A stretch of 64,000 nucleotides of DNA from Papilionanthe hookeriana x Papilionanthe teres (taxonomy: Eukaryota > Streptophyta > Magnoliopsida > Asparagales > Orchidaceae): positions 62,370,197 to 62,434,196 of the forward strand of contig CM040421.1 in the NCBI GenBank assembly GCA_022702705.1. The letters are read 5' to 3'. The position numbers and the translations under genes were made by a program. Below the pieces are notes generated by a model. That model made no database searches. It was given only the letters and a program-made list of their open reading frames with translations, and was not told where the DNA came from. Below, piece by piece: positions 46,946 to 58,068 of this stretch (position 1 is its first letter; every line of letters begins with the position of its first letter).

Positions 46946-47240
46946 TGTTTCGAAGGAATGAATTCTTCAGCCCTAAGAAACACGGGTGAAGTAATTACTT
47001 ATGACTGGGTCCGAACCCAAAAAAAAAAAAATGACAAAAATGTGCTAAAATAAATAAAATCCTGATAATAAAATTTTCCTTGTTTTCTTTTCCAAATCAA
47101 AATCTCTTACCTGATCTTATCCCACTTCATTCCTATTAAGTTTGAAAATATAAGAATAAAAAAAAATGTCTTTAATAAACATTTTCTTAATGTTCTTGTT
47201 CTTAGTACGACCCACGATCCTTTTCCTTGTCTTTTCGCAG
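46946..47240 (+). other. AT-rich, intron-like spacer ending in a splice acceptor
   Basis: About 295 bases with A-runs and T-runs, no open frame of note on plus, and a pyrimidine-rich end (ccttttccttgtcttttcgcag) whose AG is 47239-47240. It separates integrase from the AlkB-type ORF. Confidence 0.55.
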
Positions 47241-47241
47241 G
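47229..47241 (+). promoter_or_regulatory. Candidate 3' splice site before the AlkB-type ORF
   Basis: A pyrimidine tract (ttttccttgtcttttc) followed by GCAG|G is close to the plant acceptor consensus, and ATG follows four bases later at 47245. This is where a subgenomic, spliced mRNA for the 3' ORF would be joined. A frame on minus (47107-47562) overlaps it but has no support. Confidence 0.6.
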
Positions 47242-47244
47242 GAA

Positions 47245-48728
47245 ATGTCGAGCTGGCGGTTGGTCTTGAACTTTAAGAATGGCGTAAGCCTTGCACTTGA
47301 TGAAAAGAGGGTGAAAGATGGAGCGGTAATCGAGATTGACTCGAATTTCGCACCAGCGGAGCCTACGGTACGAGGAAAGTGACTCGGGTCCCGGTTGACC
47401 GAGAAGAAGCTGCCGGACATACGGTGATGAAAGTGGGTGGCCCAAGCCACCAATCCGACGAACAAGAAAAGAAAGACAAATATTGAAGAAGATAAGAAAA
47501 TGAAGTACGTAGTCGCTACGGCGGAGGGCGAGCTTGTCGGCGCCGCGCCCACGGAGATTCAAGAAGTTCGGAGAGCTACTCTCACGAGCAACGCAACGAA
47601 GAAATAAGAATCACCGTATCCAGTAAGATGTTAACAAAACTAGTCGCGGACCGGCGCGACGAGACGAGTTGCTAATGTCGGTCCATACACTTCGAGGACA
47701 CCGGTTCACCGGAACACGAGGAAAGGAGGCCGGCTCCTAGGATAACGAAAGAACCGGGGAAATCTTCGAAAGATCGGAAGAAAGAAGGCTACCACGCCAC
47801 CGGATAGAACCACCGGTAGTGCATGACCTTGTTGCGAAGCAACCCCGGGGATGTCCCGATAGGCATCATCCACCGAGGAGCCTAGGTATGCGGGGAGAAC
47901 GTGAAGGGATTGAACCATATATCCCACAATATGTCACAAGGCCTCGCCATCGCGGATCATTCGGAATACGAAGCTGGAGAGAATGCAAAATGTTGAAAAG
48001 AAAACCTTTGAATACTTCGAGAGAATTAAAGGTAGAAGAATCAATATACTTAGAGGGCCTCGAGCTACATACCGACGTATTCTCGGAATATGAACAACGA
48101 GCAAATCGTGGATTGCATCCGGGATTTGAAAAGAATGGGCCGAGCGAGGCCGCCTAAGGGAAAACACATACTCGGAACCTCGGAGATGGATGCCGGGGAA
48201 AGGAAGAATCACAATACAATGTGGATGCTTGTTACAACTTTGCGGAAGACAGGAAGGGAAACCCACGGGAATACTCCGTCATGGGCGAGTGGATCCGATG
48301 CCATCGGTCATCGAGAGAATGGTAAAGAGATTGATAACATGGAGGGTACTGCCGGCGGATTGCATACCCAATAGGCTGCATCATCAACATCTACAAACGG
48401 GGTGATCGCATACCCCGCACATAGATCACCACGACTTTGTCGGACCTTTCGCACGAGTCTCTTTCCTGAGCGAGTGTAACATTATGTTCGGATCCGACCT
48501 CCGGATAGCGAGGTCCGGAGTGAGTTCCGAGGGCCGGTGAAGATACCTTTACGGTAGGTTCCGTCATGATGCGAAGGGCAACGGAGCGAGATATCGCTAA
48601 GCATTGCATACCGGGAGTACCGAGTGAAGCGGATCTCGGTTACTTTCGGAAGGATGGACGACGGGAAGACACCTTACCATTTCCAGCCGGACCCGGAGCT
48701 AGAGAGCCTCCGGCCTTACGAGTTGTGA
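47245..48728 (+). CDS. Captured AlkB-homologue (ALKBH9-like) 2OG-Fe(II) dioxygenase ORF, frame broken
   Basis: ATG 47245 (MSSWRLVLNFKNGVSLALDE...) begins an N-terminal part of about 245 codons that I do not recognise. From 47992 the three plus frames together spell an AlkB-family domain: VEKKTFEYFERIKGRRINIL, EGLELHTDVFSE, QIVDCIRDLKRMGR, GKGRITIQCGC, VDPMPSVIERMVKRLITW and VLPADCIPNR. Next is the metal site PHIDHHDFV (His codon 48418-48420, Asp 48424-48426), SFLSECNIMFGSDLRI, KHCIPGVPS (second His 48602-48604) and RISVTF (Arg 48630-48632, the 2-oxoglutarate ligand). HxD...H...R is complete. The motif wording is that of plant ALKBH9 m6A RNA demethylases, recalled and not searched. A tail ends at TGA 48726-48728. 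It lies in sense after integrase, inside the LTRs. Frame breaks mean this copy may be dead or mis-sequenced. Confidence 0.82.
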
Positions 48729-49529
48729 GTTACATGGAAAATATCACACCTCCGATGTACATCCATACGGCATCCTTGCCGAGGATGGCTTGGAAGGTGA
48801 TGTTATTGACCATGTACCTCATTATTCGATACATGGATTTTTGACGAGATACCTTTTTGGATGAAACAACAAAGATCATACACGATCCGTTTTGAGTTTA
48901 CATGGATTGTATGAAATATATTCCGGATCAAGATGTATGATGTATCTTCGCATGATTGGAATGAAAGTGACCATGTCACATTTTTGGCCTTCACCTCTTT
49001 TGTGCAAATTGATTGGGAAACGCCATTAAAGTTAAATGAACTTCGAACAAAGAACAGAAAAGAAAAAAAAAAGAGAATAAAAGAAAACTTTCCTTAAAAA
49101 AAAAATCTAAAGAAATGACAAACACCAAATTCACATGGACATTAAATAAACAATAAAATAAAATTTGAATCATTAAAAGATAAACGAAATCAACATAAAT
49201 GTTAAATCAAATCTCAAATCAAATTCTCAATCAAATTTCAAATCCAATCTCGATCAAACTTCAAATTTGATCTTCCAAATTTCAAATCGAATCTTAAATC
49301 AAATTTCAACCGAGTTCGAACTCATCCCTCCAAATTTCAAATTCAATCTTTCCGGATTCCAAATCTACTATCGAATCTCAAATTCGATCTTCCGGATCTT
49401 AAATCAAATCTCGATCAAATTTCAAATTTCAAATTCGATCTTCCAGATCTTAAATCAAATCTGAGTCAAATTTCAAATCTCAAATTTGATCTTTCCAGAT
49501 CTCATATCAAACCTCAATCAAAATCAACT

Positions 49530-50310
49530 TTTTGAGGTTGAGGATTTTACATCCGATACTGCATTTGCTTTAGGATTCTTTCCTATTGCACTTGAAATAC
49601 ATCAAATTCAAACTTTTTGAGGTTGAGGATTTTACATCCGATACCGCACTTTGCTTTAGGATTCTTTCCCTATTGCCTTTGAAATACATCAAATTCAAAC
49701 TTTTGGGTCGAGGATTTTACGTCCGAGATCGCACTTTGCTTTAGGATTCTTTCCTATTGCACTTGAAATACATCAAATTCAAACTTACGGGTCGAGGATT
49801 TTACATCCAAGATCGCCATTGCTTAGGATTCTTTCCCTATTGCACTGAAATACATCAAATTCAAACTTCGGGTCGAGGATTTTACATCCAAGTACTGCAT
49901 CGCTTTAGGATTCTTTCCCTATTGCACTGAAATACATCGAATTCGAACTTACGGGTCGAGGATTTTACATCCAAGTACCGCTTGCTTTAGGATTATTTCC
50001 TGTTGCCATTGAAATACATCAAATTCAAACTTCAGGGTCGAGGATTTTACATCCAAGACTGCACTTGCTTTAGGATTCTTTCCCTATTGCCTTTGAAATA
50101 CATCGAATCGAATTCATGGGGTTAAGGATTTTACATCCGAAGCTGCATTGCTTTAGGATCATTTCCCTATCGCAATGAAATACATCAAAATCAAACTCTT
50201 GAGGTTAAGGATTTTACATCCGATACCGCATTACTGCGAGATCTTTCCTCATTGTAATGATCCAATCCAATCGATTCGATCTTCTTTTGGGGTTGAGGAT
50301 GTTACATCTA
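49530..50310. repeat. Tandem array in the 3' UTR, about 84-bp unit, about 10 copies
   Basis: The words ggattttacatccga, gctttaggattctttcc and gaaatacatcaaattcaaac recur in order. The attttac word lies at about 49544, 49629, 49714, 49798, 49879, 49962, 50044, 50128, 50211 and (as gttac) 50299, giving spacings of 81-88 bases. Tandem repeats in the 3' UTR are a known property of Tat/Ogre elements and a recognised source of satellites. Confidence 0.92.
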
Positions 50311-50663
50311 AAACCTCGAAATTCCGATTTTCATTTCAAATCAAATTCCTTCAAATTAATCTTGACAAACTTGATCTAAATTAAAACTCCAAATTGAAAT
50401 CTAAACTCACACATCATGACTTGAACATGAAACAAAATAAAGTCTAAATCGAAATTCTCCCAAATCATGTGATTTGGGATTCACCTCCTTTTTCTTTCCC
50501 GGCGAGAGTTCGAGAATCTCCGAGTTCAGAGATATAGTTGACACTCACCGAGTGAAGCTCTTCTACTTCGTCATAAGTTTGTCACTTGGACATTTGTGTT
50601 GGTTTTGTTGATCGCTTCGGTCAACACCAATACGCGCGGTGTGCTCCGTCAGCTCACCACATC

Positions 50664-50678
50664 TATTGGGGGTCCATT
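50664..50678 (+). promoter_or_regulatory. Weak polypurine tract candidate
   Basis: tattgggggtccatt directly abuts the TG of the 3' LTR. Only the ggggg core is purine-rich, so the call rests mainly on position. Confidence 0.35.
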
Positions 50679-53600
50679 TGTTGACCTCATTTTTGATGAG
50701 GTCTTCTCTTCTTCTCTTTAGTACTTAGGATCTAGCCTTAGGCTTTTCCTTTGACTATCTTAGAGGACTAGAATTGGGACCCACCTTTTAGAAATTCAAA
50801 CTATTTCTAAACTCCTGCAAACTCCACAAACTTGACTATAGACCCCTAATCACCTGAGGGTTGAAATCGAATGTGGAAGTTTAAAGGATGAGTTCCTATA
50901 GGACTCTTTGGCCTTAGGGCCCTTACAGGTGGCACTAGTGCGATGAAAGGGGCTGACTTACACTACACCTACACACTACACCTCCTAAAACTACACCCAT
51001 ACCCAACTTGACCTCCTGACTCATGTAGGTGATTCACATGGATGGTCCTTAACCCCTAAGCCCTTGGCTAAGAGGGTTAGGAACAACATAGTGGATGCCT
51101 CAAATGAGTCCCTTCATGGCTCATATGGGCTTGATATGGCTTCATGGCTCAACCAAAATGACTTCTTTCCACTTACATCCACCCGATCTTCAATTTCCCA
51201 AATTTTCAAATTTTGACCCCGGGACCACTACATCCGCTTAACTACAAAACCACTCGAAACTACCCGAATTTCTCAAAAATTTTCAAATTACCCAAAATTC
51301 TCCAAAATCAATCCCAAACATTTCCACATCACTTAAATTGATCATCCATACCCAAAAATACCAAAAATTCCAAGAAAACCTCCCAATACCCTCCAAATAC
51401 CCAAAATACCCCTCTTGACCCAAAAATCCAAAAATTCAGAAAATTCCCAGAAAATTCCAGAAAATCCCAAATATTCCCAATTTCATTTTTTCCAACTACA
51501 CCATGGGCCAATTTTGTCAATTTACCCTACTTTTGTCAAAACCCCCAATTTGACCCATTTTAACCCTGAAGTGAACCCGATGTCAAAACTAAACCTACCC
51601 GATTGACCTAAATTCTGGTCCAATTCAATTCTAAACTTCAATTCAACATTCCCAACACCAATCTAGACCAAATCCAAGCTTAATTTGATTGACATTTGGA
51701 TCCAATTTCACTTTTGGCCTTAAAGCCCGATTTGGACCCATGACTCGAACTTAACCCAAACTCACCCAATTCAACTCCAATTAACCCCAAATCTTTTCTA
51801 AACCCTCCTTATCATCCCCATAAACAAAAAACTAACATGATTTGCCCAAGATTTTGATCCAAACCCCACTCAAATTCAACCCCAAGCTAAAAGGCCCATT
51901 TTTGACCTAAACCCGAACCTAACCCAGAATGAGCCCGAATCCCAAAATCAAAACCCAACCAAAGCCAAAACCTCTTTGAAACACTCCCATAAATATTTCT
52001 CAACATTAATTTTACATCAATTTCAACCCTAGCCCAACATTGGCCCAACTTGGCCCACTTGGACCCATATAGGCCCACTTACCGAATAAACCCAAGTTCG
52101 AACCGATTCAACTCCAAATCACACCAAATTGACTCCAAGCCCTTCATAGAACATCCATAAACCAATTATGACATTTATTTGACAAGGCCTTTCACAAAAT
52201 CTTTACCCAAATGCCCATCCTAAAATCAAAAAGCCCATTTCCCTTAAACTTTCCTAAAAGCCCACTCCCTTAGATTCAAAAGCCCAAATTCATCCAAAGC
52301 CCACATGACACTTCCTTTCATCATCCATTTAATCAAAATCACCCCTAAGTTTCAAAATCATCAATTAAACCATTACAAATCAAGCTTCATGCAAATTTTC
52401 ACCAAAATATCCAAAATTCTTAAAACCCATTTTTATGAAATTGACCCAACCTTTTCCCAAGCCAAATGGAGCCATGGAGCCATGCACAAGCCATATGCAA
52501 GCCATGAGAGCCTCTTTACATGTCACCATGCCATTTTGGGCAAAAGGAGGAGACTCTTTCCTTAATTCCTAAAGGTGATTAACCACTCCATGATTCCCCT
52601 TAACCATGCTTATGCCTAATTGTGCTTGGATGGTGACTTGACCCTACTTGATTATCTTCGAGCCAAATCACTTTTCCCTCGGCCGAAACCAGGCCTTGGG
52701 TGGTGCACCTAGCCCAAATGGGGGGGTTGACCCATTTAGGTCCAAATTTAGACATGCCCCCATTCCATCTAAATCAAACCCTTTACACATGGCCAATGCT
52801 CAATTGATTGCACTAAGCTCCAGCCACGACCTCCACGACCAAGATGGTGACCGATGCACCGGCGGCCGGCCACTAGGCCGCGGAAAACACCATGGCCGAG
52901 ACCTCGGGAGGAGCGAATTTTGGAATTCCACCTTGCGTGGCGCCTCACTCCAAATGGCCATTGCGATGTTCATTCTTCACTTGCCATGAGCAGGTCGATC
53001 CCGACCCTCAACTCCCACAGGAGGCCCTCGCCCCTCTCTATTTAAACTCCGCCCCTCTCGGCCATGAGAAGAGTCTGAAAAACAAAACCTTAAGGAAACT
53101 ACGCCAAAATTGTTCCGGACTCCTCCCCATACACGAGCACTTGATCCCAGGTGAGATCCCCCTGCCATTTCTTCTCCGCGAGCTCGATTTCGGAGTTGAA
53201 ATTCCACCAAAACCGGGACACTTCTCCACGGTGAGCCAATCCCCAAATTGATTGGTTCTACACCTTCACCGGACCGAGGGAAGGTGTCCACCGAGCAAAG
53301 CCCCATCTCCGGGCCACCCGGTTGCTCCGGTCTCCAAGCTTTGTGATCGGGCTTAGTCGAAATCACATCTAGACAATTCACTGGACCGGGAGACTTCATG
53401 CGGAGCTTCGCGGGATCCGATCGAAGGTGCGACAACTCTCGGATCGAAGCCACACTTCTGCGAGCAAAGGTATGAACTAATTCTTCATCTCGAGCTTCGG
53501 AGATTCTCCATTTCAAATGCCTTAATTTCGATGCATGATAACCGTATAGATGTGTTCGTCTCTTGAAGACGAATCCATAGAACATAAGAATATAAAAATC

Positions 53601-56600
53601 CGTTGAGTATCGAGTGAGATCTTAGGGATTTAGTGTGGACGGCTCTCGGGTGAGGACGCTCGGGGACGATGAACGGATGCCGTCCATTTAATACACGCGC
53701 GGACGGACGGCTCGGATGGCGTCGGACCGAGGAGACGGTACGAGAACCGCGGGGCCCGGGCTGCGACTCGGATGGCGGCGTCGAATGGGAGCGCGACGCG
53801 TGTGAGTTCGGAGATGCCGAGGATGCGGCGGCGCGCGTGGATAAATAGAAAAATAGGGTATTTTTCATTTATTTAATTCACTAAACTTGGAAAATTCATA
53901 ACTTTGTGTAGGAAAATCAGAAAAATAAAAAAAAAATACCCTCTTGCTCGGTGAACGGAGGAGAATAATGTGGAAAAGAAATCATTTAATTTCATCGAGT
54001 ATTTTATTTTTAGTAATTTATTTACTCTCTGCATACATTTAATTCTCCATACATGTATACAATTCACCATGGCATGAGACCATAGGGCTTTTGAAGCCTC
54101 TGAATTTGGGAACATTCCTGAATTTTCCAAAGTCGAGAGCCATCCTATGAAGAGTTATTAATTTTTCAAGTTCATGTCTACTGTTTTGAGTATTTTAATT
54201 CCAATAAATAGCATGTTGTGAAATAAATTCTAGGAAAATTTGGTGATGTTCCTTATGACCAGAGAACCACTAGGAAAAATAGGTTTTGAGTTAGTTCATT
54301 TTAGACAACCCTAATTGGCTTAAACACTCAAAATAGGTCTCTAATTAATTAGAGTTAACCATAGATTAAATTGACTTGAAATCAATTCTTCACTAACCTT
54401 TAGGATCAGAGGAACCCACCATAAAAATTTGAGGTCAATTGGACTTGGTTAGCCCCATTAATTGGGTTGATTAAGCCAATTTAGTCATTTTAAACTTTAA
54501 AAATTCATAACTTTCAAAATACCTTTCAAAAATTCACCAAATTGGTTTTGGAGCCTCTCTGATATCAGGGGAATTTAAGAAAATTAAAACTTCAATTTTC
54601 TAAAAAAGTTGATTTTTAATATTATTTTAATATTTTTAATAATTAAAAAAATAATAAAAATCACAAAAATAATAAAATTCACCAAAATGTCACATTTTGA
54701 ATTTTAATCACTTAGGAATAAACCCCATATTTTTCTTAGGCCTATTTGGTGAGATATTAATTTTTAAAGCTCTAGGGTAATTTTAAAATTAAAAAATGTA
54801 TTTTCTAGCATTTTCACTAAAATAATTGTAATAAATCATAGAAAAATCAGAAAATTGCAAAATTTGCTTCTCTAGTTTCCTTGATATCAGAGAGATTTTT
54901 GAAAAGCATAAAATTCATTTTTCAACATTTATTTTATTTTTAATTTAATTAATACTCCAGAACTTAAAATAATTCTAATAAATAAAATATAATTCAAAAA
55001 ATCACAAAATTTGGTCCAAGTGGTCCTCTGGTCATTAGGAATGTCCCCTAATTTTCTTAAGGACAGAAACTTTCCCTTGGTCATGTTATCAAATTTTCCT
55101 TGAAAATCTCTATTTTCTACTAAAAATAATTATATAAATAAATTAAATACAGAAAAATCACATTTTCTCCTCTCATGTCTTTATTGACATATGAGTGAAG
55201 TCACATAAAAATTTCAAGTTCATTTGAGTTCGATTTAGTGAGTTATGAAATTACTAAGCTTAAAGGGCAAAATGGTAATTAAAACTTTAACCCTTAATTA
55301 AAACTTTAGGTTTAATAAAAAAATTAACAAGTAAAATATTTGATCCTAATCTGATTTGGATGATTGAAATTTAATAATTGAAGGGTAGAAACCCATTAAG
55401 CAATTTAAAATGATTAAACTTTAATTAAATAATTGATTAAATTTGGAAGAATAATAAAATTGGAATTATTAAAATAGGGATATTATTAGGAAGAGATTCA
55501 TTCTTTAATTTAAAAATCCCTAAATTAATCATTTCATTAATGTTTAATTCTTAATCAAAATGATAATTCAAATTTAAAACATTAAAAGACTTAATCATTA
55601 AACTAAAATTAAATAATTGAACTCTTTAATTAAAATTAAAATGAATAAAATTAAATTAAATTAAATTAAATTAAGAATTAAATTAAATTAAATTAAATTA
55701 AATCAAATAAAAAATTAAATTAAAATTAAATCAAATTAAAAAATTAAATTAAAAAAATTAAATTAAATTAAGAATTAAATTAAATTAAATTAAATTGAAA
55801 AATTAAATTAAATTAAATTAAATTAAATTAAATCAAATTAAATTAAAAATTAAATTAAATCAAATTAATTCGATGTAACATCAAATCAAACTAAATTGAA
55901 TTAAATTGAATTAAATTAAATTAAATTAAATTAAATTGAATTAAGTTGAATTAAATAACATCACCTAAGACATAAAGAACTCGAAAATAAATGCTAAGAT
56001 AACTTAAACACTTATTCCGAACTTAAATCATTAATTTGAACTTAAATTTGAATCACAAACCATTTGAACACCAATTTACCCTCAAGAGCTTTAGTTATCA
56101 TAACTCCTAAACGGAATATAAAATGAAATGTTACTTCACTTATAGGATATTCGAATGTCACAGTTCATCTGAGCGAAGTTAACAAAAATTGAAAACCTCG
56201 GACGATCGATTCACTTACACAATTAAATTCATTTGGACTTAAAACAATCCTAAGAATATTGAAAAGATGTTTAAGATTCTTCTTAAGCACTTCCTCGATA
56301 TGATAGGATATTTATAAAACAATTGAACTTAGTTGTTCTTTGATGAAGAAAATCGTCTTGAAGCTAAAAACACGAAAGAACTTAGACGTCATAGGAAATG
56401 ACTAGCTATAGGATTAGGAATTTGGTAGAAAACCATAACCCTTTCCCTTAGCTTTACCTAGGAATTTGCTTAAATATTCTAAGCTGTGTTTTAAGTGCGG
56501 CTTGGGATGACGGGAAGACCCTCCGGGTACGCTTTTATTTTATTGCGATTTACTTTACGGCAATTTATTTAATTGCATCGCACTTATTTTTCTTGCATGA

Positions 56601-58068
56601 TAAACAACGAGTTGCATGAAAACCTACACCTTTAGGACAGAAACCAAAGCTGAAACCCATAACTAAATTAAAAGACACTATAAGATAAAATTCACCTCCA
56701 CGACATTTCAAAATATAAGACAACTCAAAATTTAATCACAAACAGAACACAAAACTACAATTACAACTAAATTAAAACGTCTTGTTGGATGATCGGGAAT
56801 ACCTCGGATGATGTAACCTACGTGTTGCTAACGGGATTTCCACGGTCCAAATGAAAGTGTGGAACTCATTCGAGTTGAGTTTAGCAAATTCATACGGACT
56901 AAGTGAATCCGATAAAAATAATGATGCGGAAGGATGGAACCGTGGGATCTTAGCCGGTGTTGTTATAATCAACTTTAAGATTTGTTTTAATTAAAACACA
57001 AAAAACACTTGGAAATTAAGACTTCTCTAAACCAAAACACTTTTCTCATCCACGATTTATGATTTCTAAAACTAAACCTCTGCGACGACAAGGAGCTCGG
57101 AGCATGGTGGGCGGCACGGCCATCGTCGTCGGCAAAACTTGAACCTACTTGAGCAAAACTTTCCTAGAATTAAACAACAAAGCCATAGGACTTTGAGGTA
57201 GTTTGCACTAGTGCGACATAAATCCTCGACTCTTCGTTAGGCATTTGCATTGCAAATTAAGCCCTAATCGGTTTTAGGATTCAGAGGTAGTCGTTCGATA
57301 CGACATAAACCCTCGCATCTTCCGAGTTATTTGTATGATTCTATCATATAAATATAAGCCCTAATTAATTAAAATTGGCAAGATTAAAACATTAAATAAA
57401 CATTAGGAATTTCCTAAATCCAAGCGAAACAATAGGGTAGTCGGGAAATTATCGAAGTTCACTTCGAATCCGTAATTTCTCCTACTTTTCTTCCTTTGAA
57501 TTCCCAAAATAAAATGCTCCGAACTTGATACATTCCCTATTGAGATTTCCAAAATTCAATTCTTTGAAAACTTAAACTTTGAAATTCTTGAGAGCGGAAT
57601 TATTGATTATTATCGAGAGTTTTCTTAGGTGATTCCTGTCACTTAAGATGTAATTAACTATAGGGGCTTGCCCTTATAGGGAATTTTAAAGAACCCGAGT
57701 AATATAAACCCCGCTTAATTCATTTATATTAAGCGGGGGAATTTATCGGCTTATAAAATTGGTTCGCGAGACCAAACGGATGTCACAAACCTTTCTAGTT
57801 TATCTAATCGAGGCCCATTATCAAACGAGTGTGTACTATTCTTCGGGATAGATACACGGTTTGTGGTGCGGTGCTCGTTTATGTAAGCTATTCGGGATGT
57901 GAGATCGAGTTTGATTTCATATCTTAAAATCTTCAAATTTAAAAATTATTTTCAAAATCAAATACTACTTTTCAAATTATTTATTTAAATTAAATTAAGA
58001 ATTCGCCGACAATTTCTGTAGGCGACCTCTTTTCAAAACAAAACACATAACCTAAAAATATGCCGACA
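50679..58068 (+). repeat. 3' LTR (about 7.4 kb)
   Basis: Starts TGTTGACCTCATT and ends ATGCCGACA. It repeats the 5' LTR contents in order, including the hairpins at 50683-50703, 53555-53573 and 57709-57738, the splice-donor-like site at 53470, and the pentanucleotide array at 55640-55950. Compared with the 5' LTR and the older solo LTR it carries many derived changes at CAG and CTG words (see findings), while AT-rich parts without those words are almost unchanged. Confidence 0.93.
55640..55950. repeat. (AATTA)n-type array, 3' LTR
   Basis: Counterpart of 35690-36010 with small copy-number differences. Confidence 0.9.

Larger units (their letters stand above)
48729..50678 (+). other. 3' untranslated region of the element
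   Basis: Downstream of the AlkB-type ORF there is AT-rich sequence (48800-49200), a degenerate stretch of caaatttcaaat / cgatcttcc words (49200-49510), the 83-bp array (49530-50310), and a unique end (50310-50678). No gene is supported; frames at 48803-49173 on minus are AT-rich noise. Confidence 0.65.
30713..58068 (+). mobile_element. Ogre-like (Ty3/gypsy, Tat lineage) retrotransposon, 27.4 kb, with an AlkB-type extra ORF
   Basis: Two direct LTRs of about 7.4 kb enclose 12.56 kb. Internal order: primer site, leader, ORF1, gag, protease, RT, gypsy RNase H, archaeal-type second RNase H, integrase, then an extra sense ORF with an ALKBH-type dioxygenase, a tandem-repeat 3' UTR and a weak polypurine tract. 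ORF1 before gag, a second RNase H, a tRNA-Arg-type primer site, very long LTRs and 3' UTR tandem repeats are hallmarks of the Tat/Ogre group. The LTRs are nearly identical over long runs (for example 34560-35690 against 54500-55640), so the insertion is recent. No target duplication is seen: atcaa precedes the 5' LTR and gttgg follows the 3' LTR. Coding frames are interrupted at many CAG/CTG positions, possibly artefactually. Confidence 0.88.

Noticed and set aside
47107..47562. 151-codon open frame on minus, overlapping the start of the AlkB-type ORF
   Set aside because: No recognisable domain; it runs antisense to the splice acceptor and to the recognisable sense ORF, so it is best read as a shadow.
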